Source: Lunularia cruciata (lineage: Eukaryota > Streptophyta > Marchantiopsida > Lunulariales > Lunulariaceae). From it: a DNA stretch of 64,000 nt. Both the position numbers and the translations under genes were made by a program. This document shows, one piece after another, positions 1-10,752 of the stretch (positions are counted from its first letter, which is position 1; every line of letters starts with the position of its first letter). The DNA is taken from contig OX419760.1 in NCBI GenBank assembly GCA_948567375.1, positions 4,278,001 to 4,342,000 of the forward strand, given 5' to 3'. The notes below the pieces were generated by a model. It worked only from the letters and a program-made list of their open reading frames with translations. It ran no database searches and was not told the DNA's origin.

Positions 1-784
1 AGCACTAATCTCCAATCAGACTCTGTCTGGATTTCCTCTCTTCCCTTCTTCCTTGGGGCCATCAAGACACTTACTCTCGATTATCTCAGTCATGAAACTT
101 GGAAAACTTACATTCCAATTCCACGCCAAGAATGTCATCCAAAGTCAGCTCAAGACTTCAATTCTCACGATCACATCCAACCTCCAAATTGCATGATTTC
201 TCACTATGAATTTGGAGTTCTTCTTTCCTCCTCCCATCTTTCCTGCTTCCTCACTGTCTCTTGGTTTCACTCTCTTGAATTATCCTCTACACACTAGTGT
301 GTCTTCAACTCTACTTCCCTTCCCACGATCTCTTGCAGGACGACTCCTCAATGGCAAAGGAAAATTGCTTGACATTACTTCATCGTTAGCCCAATTTTTA
401 TAGACTCATGCCTTCTTTATCTCTCTTCAATTTGAGTTTCTACCAAGAAATCACACCTCTTGCATGCACCTGTCACTATCAATTGTACTTCATGCATATG
501 GCCGCCAATTTTGAACGGTCCTTTATTGAATTTCTCGCCCCAAAGAAAGGTTGTTACACTGTCTTCACCTCGGGTTGAGCTCCCCCCCGATATGAAGACT
601 CCTTACTTTGGGTTGTATGCTGACAAGGCAAGTCCAAGTACTTTGCCTTATGACCCGAAGCTACTTTACCTTGGGTTTCATCCCGAAGACTCCTTTCTTT
701 GCCTTCTTCGGCCATACAGGCGCAATCCAACTTCTCTACACACTTCTTCTTCTCCATTTCAAAAAAAAAATTTGTGGGTACCAC
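1..784 (-). mobile_element. C-family element, copy C4 (truncated by window start)
   Basis: The right end carries the family terminus GTGGGTACCAC at about 774-784, after an A-rich run, and family-F retroelement sequence resumes at once. On the minus strand the terminal region encodes a peptide (about 554-784) closely matching the start of copy C1; both share the segment CMAEEG followed by a GHKAKY motif. The DNA at 1-200 matches the part of C1 around 12815-13000 that encodes the unrecognised N-terminal domain. The other end lies outside the window, so the second target-site copy cannot be checked. Assignment to the C family rests on these two shared blocks and the terminus. Confidence 0.7.
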
Positions 785-1776
785 ATATCATACCCAACTT
801 CTTCATCAACCTTTTTGACATGGAATCCATTACTTATCCTCTTTCAACAAGTGCACCTTTGATGTTGTGACCATTCACTCGCACATCCATCTTGGAGGCA
901 TATTCACAAGCCTCTCATGGTGCTAGTTTGGCATCCACCTCCCCTACTGATATTGGAGCTTTTGCCTTCTTCTTGCTCTTACTCCTTGTAGAACTTAAAC
1001 CACCTCTAAGTTCCTTTCTCAAGGTAGGATTCAAAGTGATCATTTGATCCACTATGATGTTAGCCTTGTGACTACCAACATCCTCCAACACATTGTAATT
1101 CCATTGTTGCTTTGAGATCAAAAAGTCCTCCATCCTCAACTTCTTCCATGGAGTCTTTGTTGTTGATGGTGTTGAGGTGCAAGTGCTTCTAGTAGATATA
1201 GGATTATCCTTGCTAGGAGTAAATCCTTGAAAAGAGTATACATCCTCTACAAAGCGAGCTCTTTTCTTCTCTTGTGCCAAAAGCTCCAAATTAAGACCCT
1301 TGGAGTTTGAGCACTCTCACTTCTCATACTTGCTCTCAACCACATCTATGGATGTTATCTCCTTACCTTTTTTGGATAAGGAGCCACTTGGGTTTCACTA
1401 CCTCCTTCTTTCTCTCTATTGGCTCTCTCATAACCCTTCTTCCATGGATTTGGGCAATTCCTTTGGATGTGGCCTCTTCCTCCACAACCAAAAAGATTTC
1501 TATCATTGAAATTTTTGGCTGGTTGCCTCCTTTATATTGATATTTTCCATAACTCCTAGGCACTCTTGCCACATTTTGATCCACCTCTCTCTTCTCCCAT
1601 AGTTGCACCACATTGATCTTGAAGATCTACAAATTGTTTTATGATGGTTTGAAGTAGATCTTTTGGTGGAGGTGCAAGAATTGGAGCAACTACTACCTGT
1701 GGTGCAAACCTTGCCACTGAAGTATCAAAAGTTCCAACATACTTGTAGCTTTGAGGAGGATTCACAACCTCCTTCA
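785..1776 (-). pseudogene. Element E gag C-terminus and start of protease region (fragment)
   Basis: The minus-strand translation matches the linker of the family-F polyprotein, with motifs such as LEDFLISKQQWNYNVLE-like sequence and a basic SKKKAKAP stretch (about 915-1289). A CCHC-type knuckle region lies at about 1440-1530, in a different frame from the following segment. The same order of motifs is seen in F2 at 23042-23968. The piece is bounded by C4 on the left and by D on the right (target duplication CCACC, 1777-1781). Frame changes and stops make it non-functional. Confidence 0.7.
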
Positions 1777-2601
1777 CCACCTGTAATACCAAGAGCTAGT
1801 TATGACAACCCGGCAAATATCACTTTTGCGGTAATCGGGTAAGTAACGTTCGTTCCGGCAGAGATACTATCCAAAATTGGTCAAATATGAAGTCAAAAGT
1901 CACAATTGCAATTCTTCTTGATGTCTTCTTTAATTTCTCAGGTAGAAACTACACCCAGAAGAGAGTAACAAGCTCACAATCTTGACAACTTGTCACGAAT
2001 ACACACACACATAATCACAACATAGCAAATTCTGTCCAAACAACTCTTGATTGTGATGATTCAGATTCTCCCAAAGACGGCACTTCACTCCAAAGACCGA
2101 TTTCGCCTTAGAATTGTGTTCCACCCCTCCACTAAAGGCACAACTTCCTTGATCAAAATTGCTTCACATCAACTTTGTGCTGCACTCACAAATGCAGAAT
2201 ACTAACAACACTATAATTCCTCTCAGACCTGTCAAGGCATTGCTCCGATGCACTTCACTCAGGATCCAACACACAGAATGAAGATCAAGGCTATAGATTC
2301 CAACATCCACAGACACACTGACTTGCTCTTTGGAATTCTCCACACACTCACAAACACAAACACGAAATTGACAATCGGAATTAAGCTTAAGCAACGAGTA
2401 CTAAGAATAGCACTTCGCTTTATCTATCTTCAAAAAGTTGAATACTAAATAACATAAGACTACAAATGCTCCCCTTAAATACTGAAGCAAACGGCAGACT
2501 TGCCTACTTAGGCACCGCTTCCTAACATCTTTTCCTACCTGCAGATCCTAAGTGACAGTCTATCTCTTCATATCTGCCTCTTCCTATCTCAAAATTGATG
2601 T

Positions 2602-2937
2602 TTATCCCGATCTGATGTTGACCTCATCATCGGCTTCCAAACCCAATGATCTTCCTACTATTTCACCTTCTTTGGGTATGACTGATTCTACTAATTTCTT
2701 TACTAATTCTATGACTTCTTCACTACAATCTACAATTGAGCTCACGGGTAATCTATCTACATTCTTATTTCCCGACCCACTCTTCTCTAATGTATCAATC
2801 CTCAAGTCCAATGATACTTGCATTCCTACTACTGCGACATTGGATTTCTTCTCCCCTATCACACTATTCCAAATTTTCTCTAACTCCAAATTGACTAAAT
2901 CCAGTCTAAGACTAACATTGTTCTCTACTTCTAACAT
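2602..2937 (-). CDS. C-family C-terminal acidic module (C3)
   Basis: The open frame of about 110 residues contains the phrase SLDLRIDTLEKSGSGNKN, which recurs as SLDLTFDTLEKSGSGDRD in C2 (15781-16095). Around it are repeated ELVKKLVE/ELVEELGV-like segments. Its presence in two independent copies shows it was part of the ancestral C element. I see no known domain. It may be a continuation of the coiled-coil protein, separated by frame changes or by introns. Confidence 0.4.
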   Translation of the reverse strand: MLEVENNVSLRLDLVNLELEKIWNSVIGEKKSNVAVVGMQVSLDLRIDTLEKSGSGNKNVDRLPVSSIVDCSEEVIELVKKLVESVIPKEGEIVGRSLGLEADDEVNIRSG

Positions 2938-3346
2938 TTTCCTATCTACGCGTTCTCAATCGGATCAACAAGGTGTTCATATCCACATCCATGGCTTTTC
3001 TCTTCCAAGTTTCCTGCACAAGTAATTTCAACTCATGTAGGCGAGCTTATTCCAATCTCCCTTCAACCTCCGTGCTTAAGATTGCTCTTAATTTCCCTAC
3101 AACTTCTTCTATTGATTTCGACTCATATCCTCGAGAGCATTCTACCTTCAACTCCTCCCAATACATCTTCAACTCGTCTTTGTATTCTATAGCAAGCATC
3201 TTCTTCTCCTCTGCATACTACATATTATGTTGCTCCTCGCTCTTGACAAGTTCTCGCAATCGCTCTTCTTCTTCTTGTCTGGACGCCAACTCTCTCTGCC
3301 ATGCTTGATCTTTTGCTGTGGCACTTTTCTTCAAGCTGTCCAACTC

Positions 3347-4117
3347 CTACTCCATTATGATGTTCATCGCCTTCAAATGAACATTCTCGATGCGCACTGT
3401 ACTCACTTCTTCCTTTGTTTTGCTCAGCCACATTGCCTGCTCCTTCAATTCTCTAGCTTGCCTCTGTAATTCCTTCTCCTTCTCTGTGCAGCTTCCTTGT
3501 AATAGGGCCAGCGTTTTCTTCCTCAAGCCTTCTTCCCTCTGAAGTTCTTCAATTTCTTCATTTCTTTGGACTTGTTGCTCCTGCAACCCCTTCATTTCAC
3601 TCAACAGATGCTTCACCACCTGCAACTCATTCATCTCCTTTTTGTGATCTTGAGGAATTTCTCTCCGATGTTCCTTCAACAGCTCCAGCAATGGTGTGAC
3701 TACCTTTGTCAAATATGATATCCCGATGAAGTTTTCTTCTTCTTCCTTGCCATCTTTGTTTGGAGTCTTCTCCTCCGTCATCGGCTCCTTCATCTGAAGT
3801 TGCGATCTTTGTATCTTCATTGTGTTGGCACTTTCATCTTGGCCTCTCGAACTCGGCCCCGCAAGATTCTCTACCTCCTCTTTTGGTCTTGACATGTTCA
3901 CCACCATTGCCTGACCAGCCTCACTTACTGCCACCAATTGCTGGACTTCTGGCTCTCCATCACTTTTGCTCCTAGACTCCTCACTTTTCAAGGTGAGCTC
4001 CTCTTCTTCTGAGTCCTCTTCTTGCAACTCAATTTCCTCTCCAGACTCCAATCCCGATGATGCTCCTCTTACGACTTTCGTTGTCTTCAACATCAGCCGC
4101 CAAGTCTTTCTTTGCAT
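3347..4117 (-). CDS. C-family acidic/coiled-coil protein segment (C3)
   Basis: This open frame of about 255 residues follows the N-terminal domain on the minus strand. It begins with a strongly acidic stretch (runs such as EEDSEEEELTLKSEE), continues with low-complexity polar sequence, and ends in about 110 residues rich in E, K, Q and L in heptad-like spacing, as expected for a coiled coil. C1 has the same order (acidic 13587-13769, coil 14061-14200). The first ATG in frame is at 4117; the true start may lie upstream in the broken N-terminal domain. Function unknown. Confidence 0.5.
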   Translation of the reverse strand: MQRKTWRLMLKTTKVVRGASSGLESGEEIELQEEDSEEEELTLKSEESRSKSDGEPEVQQLVAVSEAGQAMVVNMSRPKEEVENLAGPSSRGQDESANTMKIQRSQLQMKEPMTEEKTPNKDGKEEEENFIGISYLTKVVTPLLELLKEHRREIPQDHKKEMNELQVVKHLLSEMKGLQEQQVQRNEEIEELQREEGLRKKTLALLQGSCTEKEKELQRQARELKEQAMWLSKTKEEVSTVRIENVHLKAMNIIME

Positions 4118-4203
4118 GGGTGACAACTTGGCTTCTTTGTCTTTGGACTGGTAACATCTTTGATTTTCCCCTGTCCCATCCTTGCAAAGTACTCGTCACT
4201 TGC

Positions 4204-4971
4204 TCAAAGATGAAGCATATACTGGCGCTCCTCATCGTCTGCTTCCCATCTCAAATTGGGGTGCATGTGTGACACCATACGATGACGCTTGTCTTTGGAT
4301 AGCAAGTTCAACCCAAAGTAGAAATGAGCTGCAAATGGTGCAAAATAATGCGGTGGCAAGCCCGTCCTCCAATTCACCACCATCTGCCTTGTTCGGTGAT
4401 GAAAGCACCTTGCCCAATTCACTCAAACTCCTGCAAACATTTGATGGAAAAAGACAGCCTGCTGCATGGTCACGTAGGTTGTTCGTTATGGCTTGAACAT
4501 GGCCATCATCACCCCCACAATACTTCTTTGGATCGGGTCCCGATAGGACTTCACCTTGTAACCATTCATAGTTCTTGGAGCAAAAAACGAGTTGCGGATC
4601 TCCGCTGTCTCCTCTGCCGCATCACACTTCCGATTGAAGGTGATCCTTGTCGGCTCTCTTGCTTCTCTCCCCAATACTAACTTCCAATCCAACTCAGTCC
4701 ATTGAGCCGGATTGTCTCTTTTCCCTTCCACCTCGGGACCCTCCTCACAATTACTGGCAGCGATTTTTGCCATTACTCCCGGGAAACTGAAATTCCAGTT
4801 CCATGCTAAAAATGTAATACAAAGTCTAATCAAGACTTCGATTCTAGCTACTACATCCACTCTTTGGATTGCAAAACCTCTCACCGCCAGCGTGTTGGCC
4901 ACCTTCTTTGCCATGATTTGTTCTCTCGTTCTACATTGTTGGAAAACAAGACCCTCTCCTAGACGAGACAC
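4204..4971 (-). pseudogene. C-family unrecognised N-terminal domain (copy in C3)
   Basis: Frames at 4486-4971 and 4204-4422 (minus) together match the C1 domain at 12815-13441. Shared motifs include FLAWNWN, SFPG, DWKLVLGRE (DWRLVLGKE in C1), NGYKVKSYRDP and, further on, PHYFAPFAAHFYFGLNLL. The reading frame is broken near 4430-4490. I do not recognise the family. It is not a reverse transcriptase, integrase or standard gag, and no DDE or zinc-knuckle motif is visible. The conserved tryptophans and the PFAAHFY segment suggest a folded domain of roughly 200 residues. Confidence 0.55.
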
Positions 4972-6109
4972 TCTAACTCCCTCAGGGTTCAGAAAATCTC
5001 ACTCTTGATGGGCTTCTGGACACGCATTACTGCAGGACAACTACTCAAAGGAATTGGAAATTTACTCAAAGTGTTCAACTTCTCCTTGCGCAGTCACAAT
5101 TTTATATTGCCCCGAATTGTAGTCATTCTTCAATTGATTTTGTCGGTGAATTTCTCTCTTTTGCATGCACTCCTGGTCACTGTCAAGACATGATTCTTCT
5201 ACCTCCGCCGTTTCTTGAAATGTACTTTCTTGCCACGTACAGAGGTTGTTAAACGGTCTTCGTCTTTCCTGCATCTTCCAACCCAAAGACGGTGATCTTC
5301 GGACTTTTTTTGGCGTACTCCTCTTCCAAGTACCTCCATGATCGGATCCGATGTCAGCTTCTTCGGCTTTCCTCCAAAGTTACTTCCGTCCATTCTTTGT
5401 CCGCAATTCAACTTTTTTGTGCTTACTTTGTCTCTTAAACACTACTAACCATAGAAAAACAAAAAATGTGGGTACCACACTAGCCATATGATCTAGATGT
5501 GAAATTTGGTTTGGTAATATCTAGAATGATGTTATACATGATAGTCAAAATAGATCAGATAGAAGTATCACCAAAAGAGTACTTCTACTAATAGAGCAAA
5601 AACCAAAATAGACTTTAGAACTTTAGAACTGATAGCTAGACATATGATTTAAAGGTGAGACTTGGTTTGATAACATCTGGAAGGATGTTACACATGATGG
5701 ACTAAGCAGACCTGAAAGAAGTATCACCAAAAGGGGACTTCTACTAATAGATTTGGAATTGAAATATGCTTGAAATCTTTGAAGGCAATTTTGGAGGCCT
5801 AAACGGATGAATTAGGCCTTGAAAATGTGCAGTTTCCTCCCCCTCTGTGGAGGAAAGGTTGGTCTCCCATCCTCCCTAGTTTGTCTTGTTGAGAGCTTTC
5901 CAATGGTACCTTACGTGATTTTGAGACTCCTACAAGAAGATTCCCTAAAAGATTCCCTTTGGTCAAAGCTTGTTTGACCAACCAGATAGGAACTAGACCA
6001 ACATGTCACCCATCCAAGTAAGTAATCCAAGGGTGGAGCTTGTTGACAGGTCACCTATTTGTGTGCCTAGTCCTATGGTGGAGCTTCCTTGGAGGAGATC
6101 CTCTTTGTC

Positions 6110-6117
6110 TATATAAT
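6110..6117 (+). promoter_or_regulatory. TATA-like box in D-type LTR
   Basis: The sequence TATATAATAAAGAG lies about 90 bp before the end of the D 5' LTR. The same motif is kept in the 3' LTR (about 31832-31846) and in the solo LTR (about 35568-35580), as expected for the U3 promoter of an LTR retrotransposon. Confidence 0.5.
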
Positions 6118-6202
6118 AAAGAGAAGGTGCTCCTTTGGGGCACCAAATGTTGAGTGTGTAATTTTTGTTTCTCTCTCTTCTCTTGTCCTCGGAGTATTAC
6201 TA

Positions 6203-6216
6203 TGGTATCAGAACAA
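6203..6216 (+). other. Element D primer-binding site (initiator Met tRNA type)
   Basis: TGGTATCAGAACAA begins two bases after the LTR end. The first ten bases equal the 3' complement of plant initiator-Met tRNA (canonical site TGGTATCAGAGC), the usual primer of plant chromoviruses. Confidence 0.8.
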
Positions 6217-6803
6217 GTGTCTTAGTCCAAGAGAGTGGATCACCCCTCTTGGAAGAGCATGAATTACTGAAATTGAGTAATTTGAGGTGGAGAACACATA
6301 GTAGTTGCTAGACTTAGGAAGGACTTTAAAGACCGGACGGGATGGATGCACCGGGAAGACAATTTCCTGCACCTAGCTTTCCATTCCCAAATCCATTCCA
6401 TATCAAGGTTATGTACATCTAGTGTAAGCAAATGAGGGTATCATTAGTTTATCACTTTGGTGTAGAATTCATGGACATGGTGATGAACTAACCAAACCCG
6501 GTGATTCTACTTGTGGTGATATATGACAGAGAATGGGATTTGACAATCTATATTCTACTATGATGATATGGATGTGAATGCCCAAATCCTCTCCCTTTCA
6601 ACACTCAAGTAGAAATCTATTATGTAGTGAGACCAAAAGTGATGTTTAGAGATTTTGTGGTTATAAATTTTGGCAAGGAGTATTATCAACGAGTGATAGC
6701 TTCTGAGGTCCCAATGGTAGTTCCAATAGTTTGTGTGCCATCTAGAGTGATCATATTGACTCTGTATTGAAGTAGACATTAGCAATTGAGTGTTGCAAGA
6801 ACC

Positions 6804-7892
6804 ATGGATCCGCAATTACAAGAGCTAGTGCAAGGAATGCAAGGGATGTTGAATGAATTTCAAGAGATAAAGATGACCATGGAGACATTACAAAGTCACG
6901 TGCAGATCCTCGGGAATGATCAAGCCATGCAAGAAGAGGAGCCATCTCAAAACCCAATACCTACGACTGAAGTACTTGGAGAGGCATCTATGCCTACAAA
7001 CCCTATCAACGATGAAGCTACATTGCTACTCTGGATGAAGAAGACCTGCAACATTGAGCCTTACAAGGGGCAACGTATGATGGGAGTAGTGGAAAATTGG
7101 ATCTCAAGAATGAATCAATATTTTTCATTGTTCTCAACAGAGATCACGGAGCATGCTTCAGGCGTGTTTGCATGTCGGTACTTGACTGATAAAGCCCTCA
7201 CATGGTATGATGCTTAAGAACGATCCATGTTGGCAGAGAGGAGGGAGGTCATATGGACATCAATGCAAGAAGGATTGTTGAAGAATTTCCAATCGGTGGA
7301 TTTTGTGCAGATGGCTCAAACCCGACTATGGAGATTGAGACAGAAGAACAATGTACAAGAGTATGTGGAGGCATTTTTGGATCTACAAGTTGCAATAACC
7401 GACATGAGTCCAGCAAAGGCTCTCAACAATTTCAAACAAGGGTTAAAGGAGCAGATTCGCCAAGAAGTTATGGTGCAAAATCCTTGCACGGTATTTGAAG
7501 CCATTGCTTGTGCACAAAGAATAGCAGGAGCATTGGGTGGAGGTGAAGGAGTAGTTCTACCTCAACATTATTGAGCAGAAATGCCACACATGGGTTGACC
7601 CGTACCGATGGATTTGGGAAACCTTCAATTTTGAGATCAAGGAGCACGACCGCTTCAAGGGGAGCATGGACGGGTAGAAGAACATAGAGATGGAATCCCA
7701 CAAGGAGAAGGAACTTGAGGAGAAGGAACTCAAGGAGAACAGCGTCGTTATTACAATTGTGGCCGTATTGGGCATATATCTACCAATTGTCACACTCATT
7801 TCCCTAGAGGCCCTCGGCCTTCATACATGCAATCCTTGAACAACATGGAGACGCGCATTGAAGAGGAGGAGGTGGAAAACACTTTGGAAAAT
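6804..7892 (+). pseudogene. Element D gag (capsid/nucleocapsid) with nonsense codons
   Basis: The likely start is the ATG at 6804. The frame runs to a TAA at 7215 and continues in the same frame from 7218 to 7574, so one nonsense codon splits the capsid. Recognisable retrotransposon-gag features are the ALTWYDA segment (about 7195-7214) and the LWRLRQ...QEYVEAF segment (about 7326-7376). A nucleocapsid knuckle follows at 7743-7790 in the same frame, reading YYNCGRIGHISTNC. The first Cys of the CCHC motif is Tyr here (TGT to TAT). Gag would form the retrotransposon particle. Confidence 0.8.
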
Positions 7893-7972
7893 GAAGATCA
7901 CGAGTAAATGTACCTCACGGCCTTACTGGCTCAATAAGGAAGAAGAGATGTGAAGTAAGGAAGAAGACTAAT

Positions 7973-8320
7973 GTGCAAAGATCCCGAAAGGCAACCTCAC
8001 AATTGATTGTTGTGAATGGAGTCCTAGAAGGCAATCAAGTGAGAGTACTAATCAATCCGGGAGCAATTGAGAATTTCTTATCTTGCTCTATTGCAATAAG
8101 ATTGAGAATGCATCTAAAGAGAGATGGGAGTGAAGAAGTAGAGTTTCCTAACGGGCAAATAGAGCGGATTGAATCTTACCTACATGGGTCACACTCTCTA
8201 TAGGAGAATATCAGGAAGTAATTGAGTGGCGAGTGATACAATTAGCTTGTTATGATGCAATCTTAGGCATGCCATGGATGGAGCATTACAACCCTATAGT
8301 AGATTGGAGGAAGAAAGTAG
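7973..8320 (+). pseudogene. Element D protease, catalytic Asp lost
   Basis: The frame carries the retropepsin core in the form VLINPGAIENFLS; functional chromoviral enzymes have VLIDSGATHNF-type sequence. The catalytic Asp codon has become AAT (Asn), a G-to-A change, and the following Ser is Pro. A downstream segment (about 8221-8300) still reads like the C-terminal part of the protease with DAILGMPW-type sequence. The enzyme would have cut the Gag-Pol polyprotein; this copy cannot. Confidence 0.75.
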
Positions 8321-8375
8321 TGAGAACCCACCAATGGTCAATCATTGGGGTTAAAAAAAATCACCCAAGCAAGAT

Positions 8376-9278
8376 GTGCCTCTATATGTTATAGGGACGG
8401 TAACTGTCTATAAGACCAATAGATGTTTCATGGGTCTAATAAGAGAAGTCCAGAGTGCACAACTTGATGGACAAATTCTTGAGAAATTGAAAGCTGTGGT
8501 GGATGAATTTCAAGATGTCTTTCCCTATGATCTACCCTCAGGATTACCACCAAAAAGGAGAGTAGATCATAAAATTGAGACACTCCCGAGGAAGACACCT
8601 CCTTGTAAGGCCCCATATCACCTATAACCTCATGAGTTGAGGAGTGTAAGACTCAAATTGAGGAGATGCTACAGAAGAGGTTCATCCAACCTGGCGTATC
8701 ACCATGTGGGGCTCATGTCTTGTTTGTGAAGAAGAAGGATGGTACAATGCGCATGTGCATTGACTATTGAGGTCTCAATCAGCAAACAGCGAAGAAAAAA
8801 CACCCCTTACTTCGCATGGATGACCTGTTTGATCAACTCCATGGAGCAAGATACTTCACCAAATTGGACTTGCGGAGTGGTAACAATCAAATCCAAATTG
8901 TAGAGGAGGATGTGTACAAAACTGCCTTTCAAACCAAGTATGCCCACTTTGAGTATCTGGTGATGTCTTTTGGCCTCACCAATGCACTTGCCACTTTCAT
9001 GAGTCTAATGAATGACATATTTTGTCCATACTTGGATAAGTCTGTTATCGTCTTCTTGGATGATATCTTAGTATAGAGTAGCATGATGACAGAACACAAA
9101 CAACATCTACAAGAAGTCCTCTAGATTCTAAGACAAAATCGATTGTACGCCAAAATCTCAAAGTGCAAGTTTGGCAAGTCTGAAGTAGACTACTTGGGGC
9201 ATAGAGTAAGCGCAAAGTGCATTCAAGTATTGGAGTATAAAATAGAGGTCATTCAAAAATGGAGTGCCCTAAAAGATC
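8376..9278 (+). pseudogene. Element D reverse transcriptase, N-terminal part (cut by F1)
   Basis: The linker and RT start at 8376-8627 (LPSGLPPKRRVDHKIE). Next come [15 protein letters not shown] (about 8724-8766), the frame 8816-9076 with [11 protein letters not shown] and MSFGLTNA, and the catalytic [10 protein letters not shown] at about 9045-9074, which keeps both Asp residues. A TAG follows directly. The segment YLGHRVS (about 9190) is the usual end of the RT core. The gene stops at the F1 insertion; flanking AGATC copies are at 9274-9278 and 29122-29126. Stops in several places make it inactive. Confidence 0.85.
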
Positions 9279-9968
9279 TGTAACACCCATTTATGCATGT
9301 GTCTGATATTGTGATATTTAGTTTGGTATTACAGGTACTTGAGAGATATTATTTATATCGAGATAAAGGATGATTCTACATTAGTCATGATTAGCTAAAG
9401 TTAATCATAGCTAAAATAGAGTGGACCTTACTTTAGAGGAAGTAGAAAAGATGAGCACCACTATTTTGGATTTTAGTGTGTTGACTTGGTATTATTCTTA
9501 GGTGTTTGGCTTTGAGGAAAGAGTTGAGAACTCTTGGGCCCGCAAGCCTTTTTGTTTTGGATTCTTCTTTAGTCCAAGGATCGCCCATGTGAAGGAATCC
9601 TTGATTTAATGGTTGGGTCAAGATAAGACCACATGCTTAGGGGAATATGCCCATGTGAATGGATATTCTTTTCTACTTTTTTACTTTACTTGACTTTTAG
9701 CCTAGTAACTTGAGTTACTCCAATAATAAGTAACTTTGTTGCGTAACTATTTCACAAATATATTAACAAGGGATGAGGAGGTACTCATCATCCTTTCATT
9801 TGCAGCTATCTTTCTCTCATTGAGTTCTCTAGTGAGCAATGTCTTGAGTCTTGGAGTGTTAGCCTCGGAGGAGTATGATGGAGTTGGGGTTCCTTGCCTT
9901 CTTAGTCCATGGTGCGCTACCATAATAGCCATAAGAGGTTCATCCTGAGTGAGAGACAAGACGGCTTA
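9279..9968 (+). repeat. Element F1 5' LTR
   Basis: The 690-bp repeat matches 28431-29120 with scattered differences, for example in the first 60 bp and around the TATA region, where this copy reads ATATATTAAC against TATATAAAC. A family-wide sequence beginning TTGGTTCCGTTGC follows the LTR end after a few bases and is the likely primer site. It shares about 13 of 17 positions with the tRNA-Asp-type site of plant Athila/Tat elements (TGGCGCCGTTGCCGGGG), from memory of that family. Confidence 0.85.
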
Positions 9969-10752
9969 CATTTATGGTTCCATTGCCAAGACCTCTCTAG
10001 AAGGCAAGATATTGTTCCGTGTCCAATTCTACATTAGGCAGAAAGAGGCTATGAGAGCTCACTTGGAGAGAACATTAGGAGAGGAGAGTGTTGAACTTAT
10101 GTTAGAGAACCAAGATCCATTTTATACCCTATAGTTCATTATGATGTCTTTGAGGTGATTTTGTACATCTTGTACACATGAGAGGAATTGGAGAGACTGT
10201 GTGAGGTGGATTGCAGATTTTGGGGATTAAGGTGATTTTGGGCAAAATCTCAAGTTTTAGATTTGGACTTAAAATTTCTACACATGATAGCTTGGGTTAT
10301 CTTTCAATCAGCACACTTGAAATTATAGTGAGAGCTACTATGCACAATGTGCTAGAAATTTTGAAACTTGATAAGGTACAACTGCATGCTCTTTGGAGAA
10401 TTGTACTGCCATTTCTTCAATTTTCAATGAATTGTCCTAAAAATTTCCAAGAAAATTCAGTGGATTGTACCCTAGCTGCTGCCACAAAAATTAGAGAGAG
10501 ATTGTTCTTGCGCACAGAATTATGAGTTTTTGAAGTGAGGGGGTGGTTTTCAGACCAAATCTTAAATATGTATGTTGAATAGAAAGATATCTAGGCCAAA
10601 TGGATTAATAAAAAGATCTGAAATTTTGCATGGAGGGATGCCTTAGAGTTCTGATCAAGTGTAAAAAATTTCAGAGGATTGTGACATAATGGTTGGGAGA
10701 TTCGAGTGACATTGTGAAGAAGGGTCAATTCTGCAGAGTGGAGATCTCATGC

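Larger units (their letters stand above)
1800..5479 (-). mobile_element. C-family element, copy C3 (longest copy, 3.7 kb)
   Basis: C3 interrupts the D 5' LTR: CTAG at 1796-1799 is repeated at 5480-5483, and joining the flanks recreates the uninterrupted LTR sequence seen at about 31200. Left end TTATGACAACCCGG, right end GTGGGTACCACA. No LTR pair is visible: the first 150 bp are not repeated at the other end. On the minus strand it carries three coding blocks that match C1 and C2: an N-terminal domain (4204-4971), an acidic and coiled-coil segment (3347-4117) and a further acidic module (2602-2937). The left end has a nested stem-loop (ACCCG/CGGGT around GCAAA/TTTGC at about 1806-1840). Confidence 0.75.
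1782..6201 (+). repeat. Element D 5' LTR (interrupted by C3)
   Basis: The LTR is in two parts, 1782-1799 and 5480-6201, together about 736 bp; the 3' LTR is about 733 bp and the solo copy about 754 bp. It starts TGTAATACC and ends GTATTAC followed by T where A is expected. An internal duplication of the motif GACATATGAT plus CTTCTACTAATAGA recurs within it (about 5490-5590 and 5640-5755). A TATA-like motif lies near the 3' part. Confidence 0.85.

Noticed and set aside
206..870. Plus-strand frames at the window start
   Set aside because: Antisense to the C4 coding strand; the minus strand carries the motifs shared with C1.
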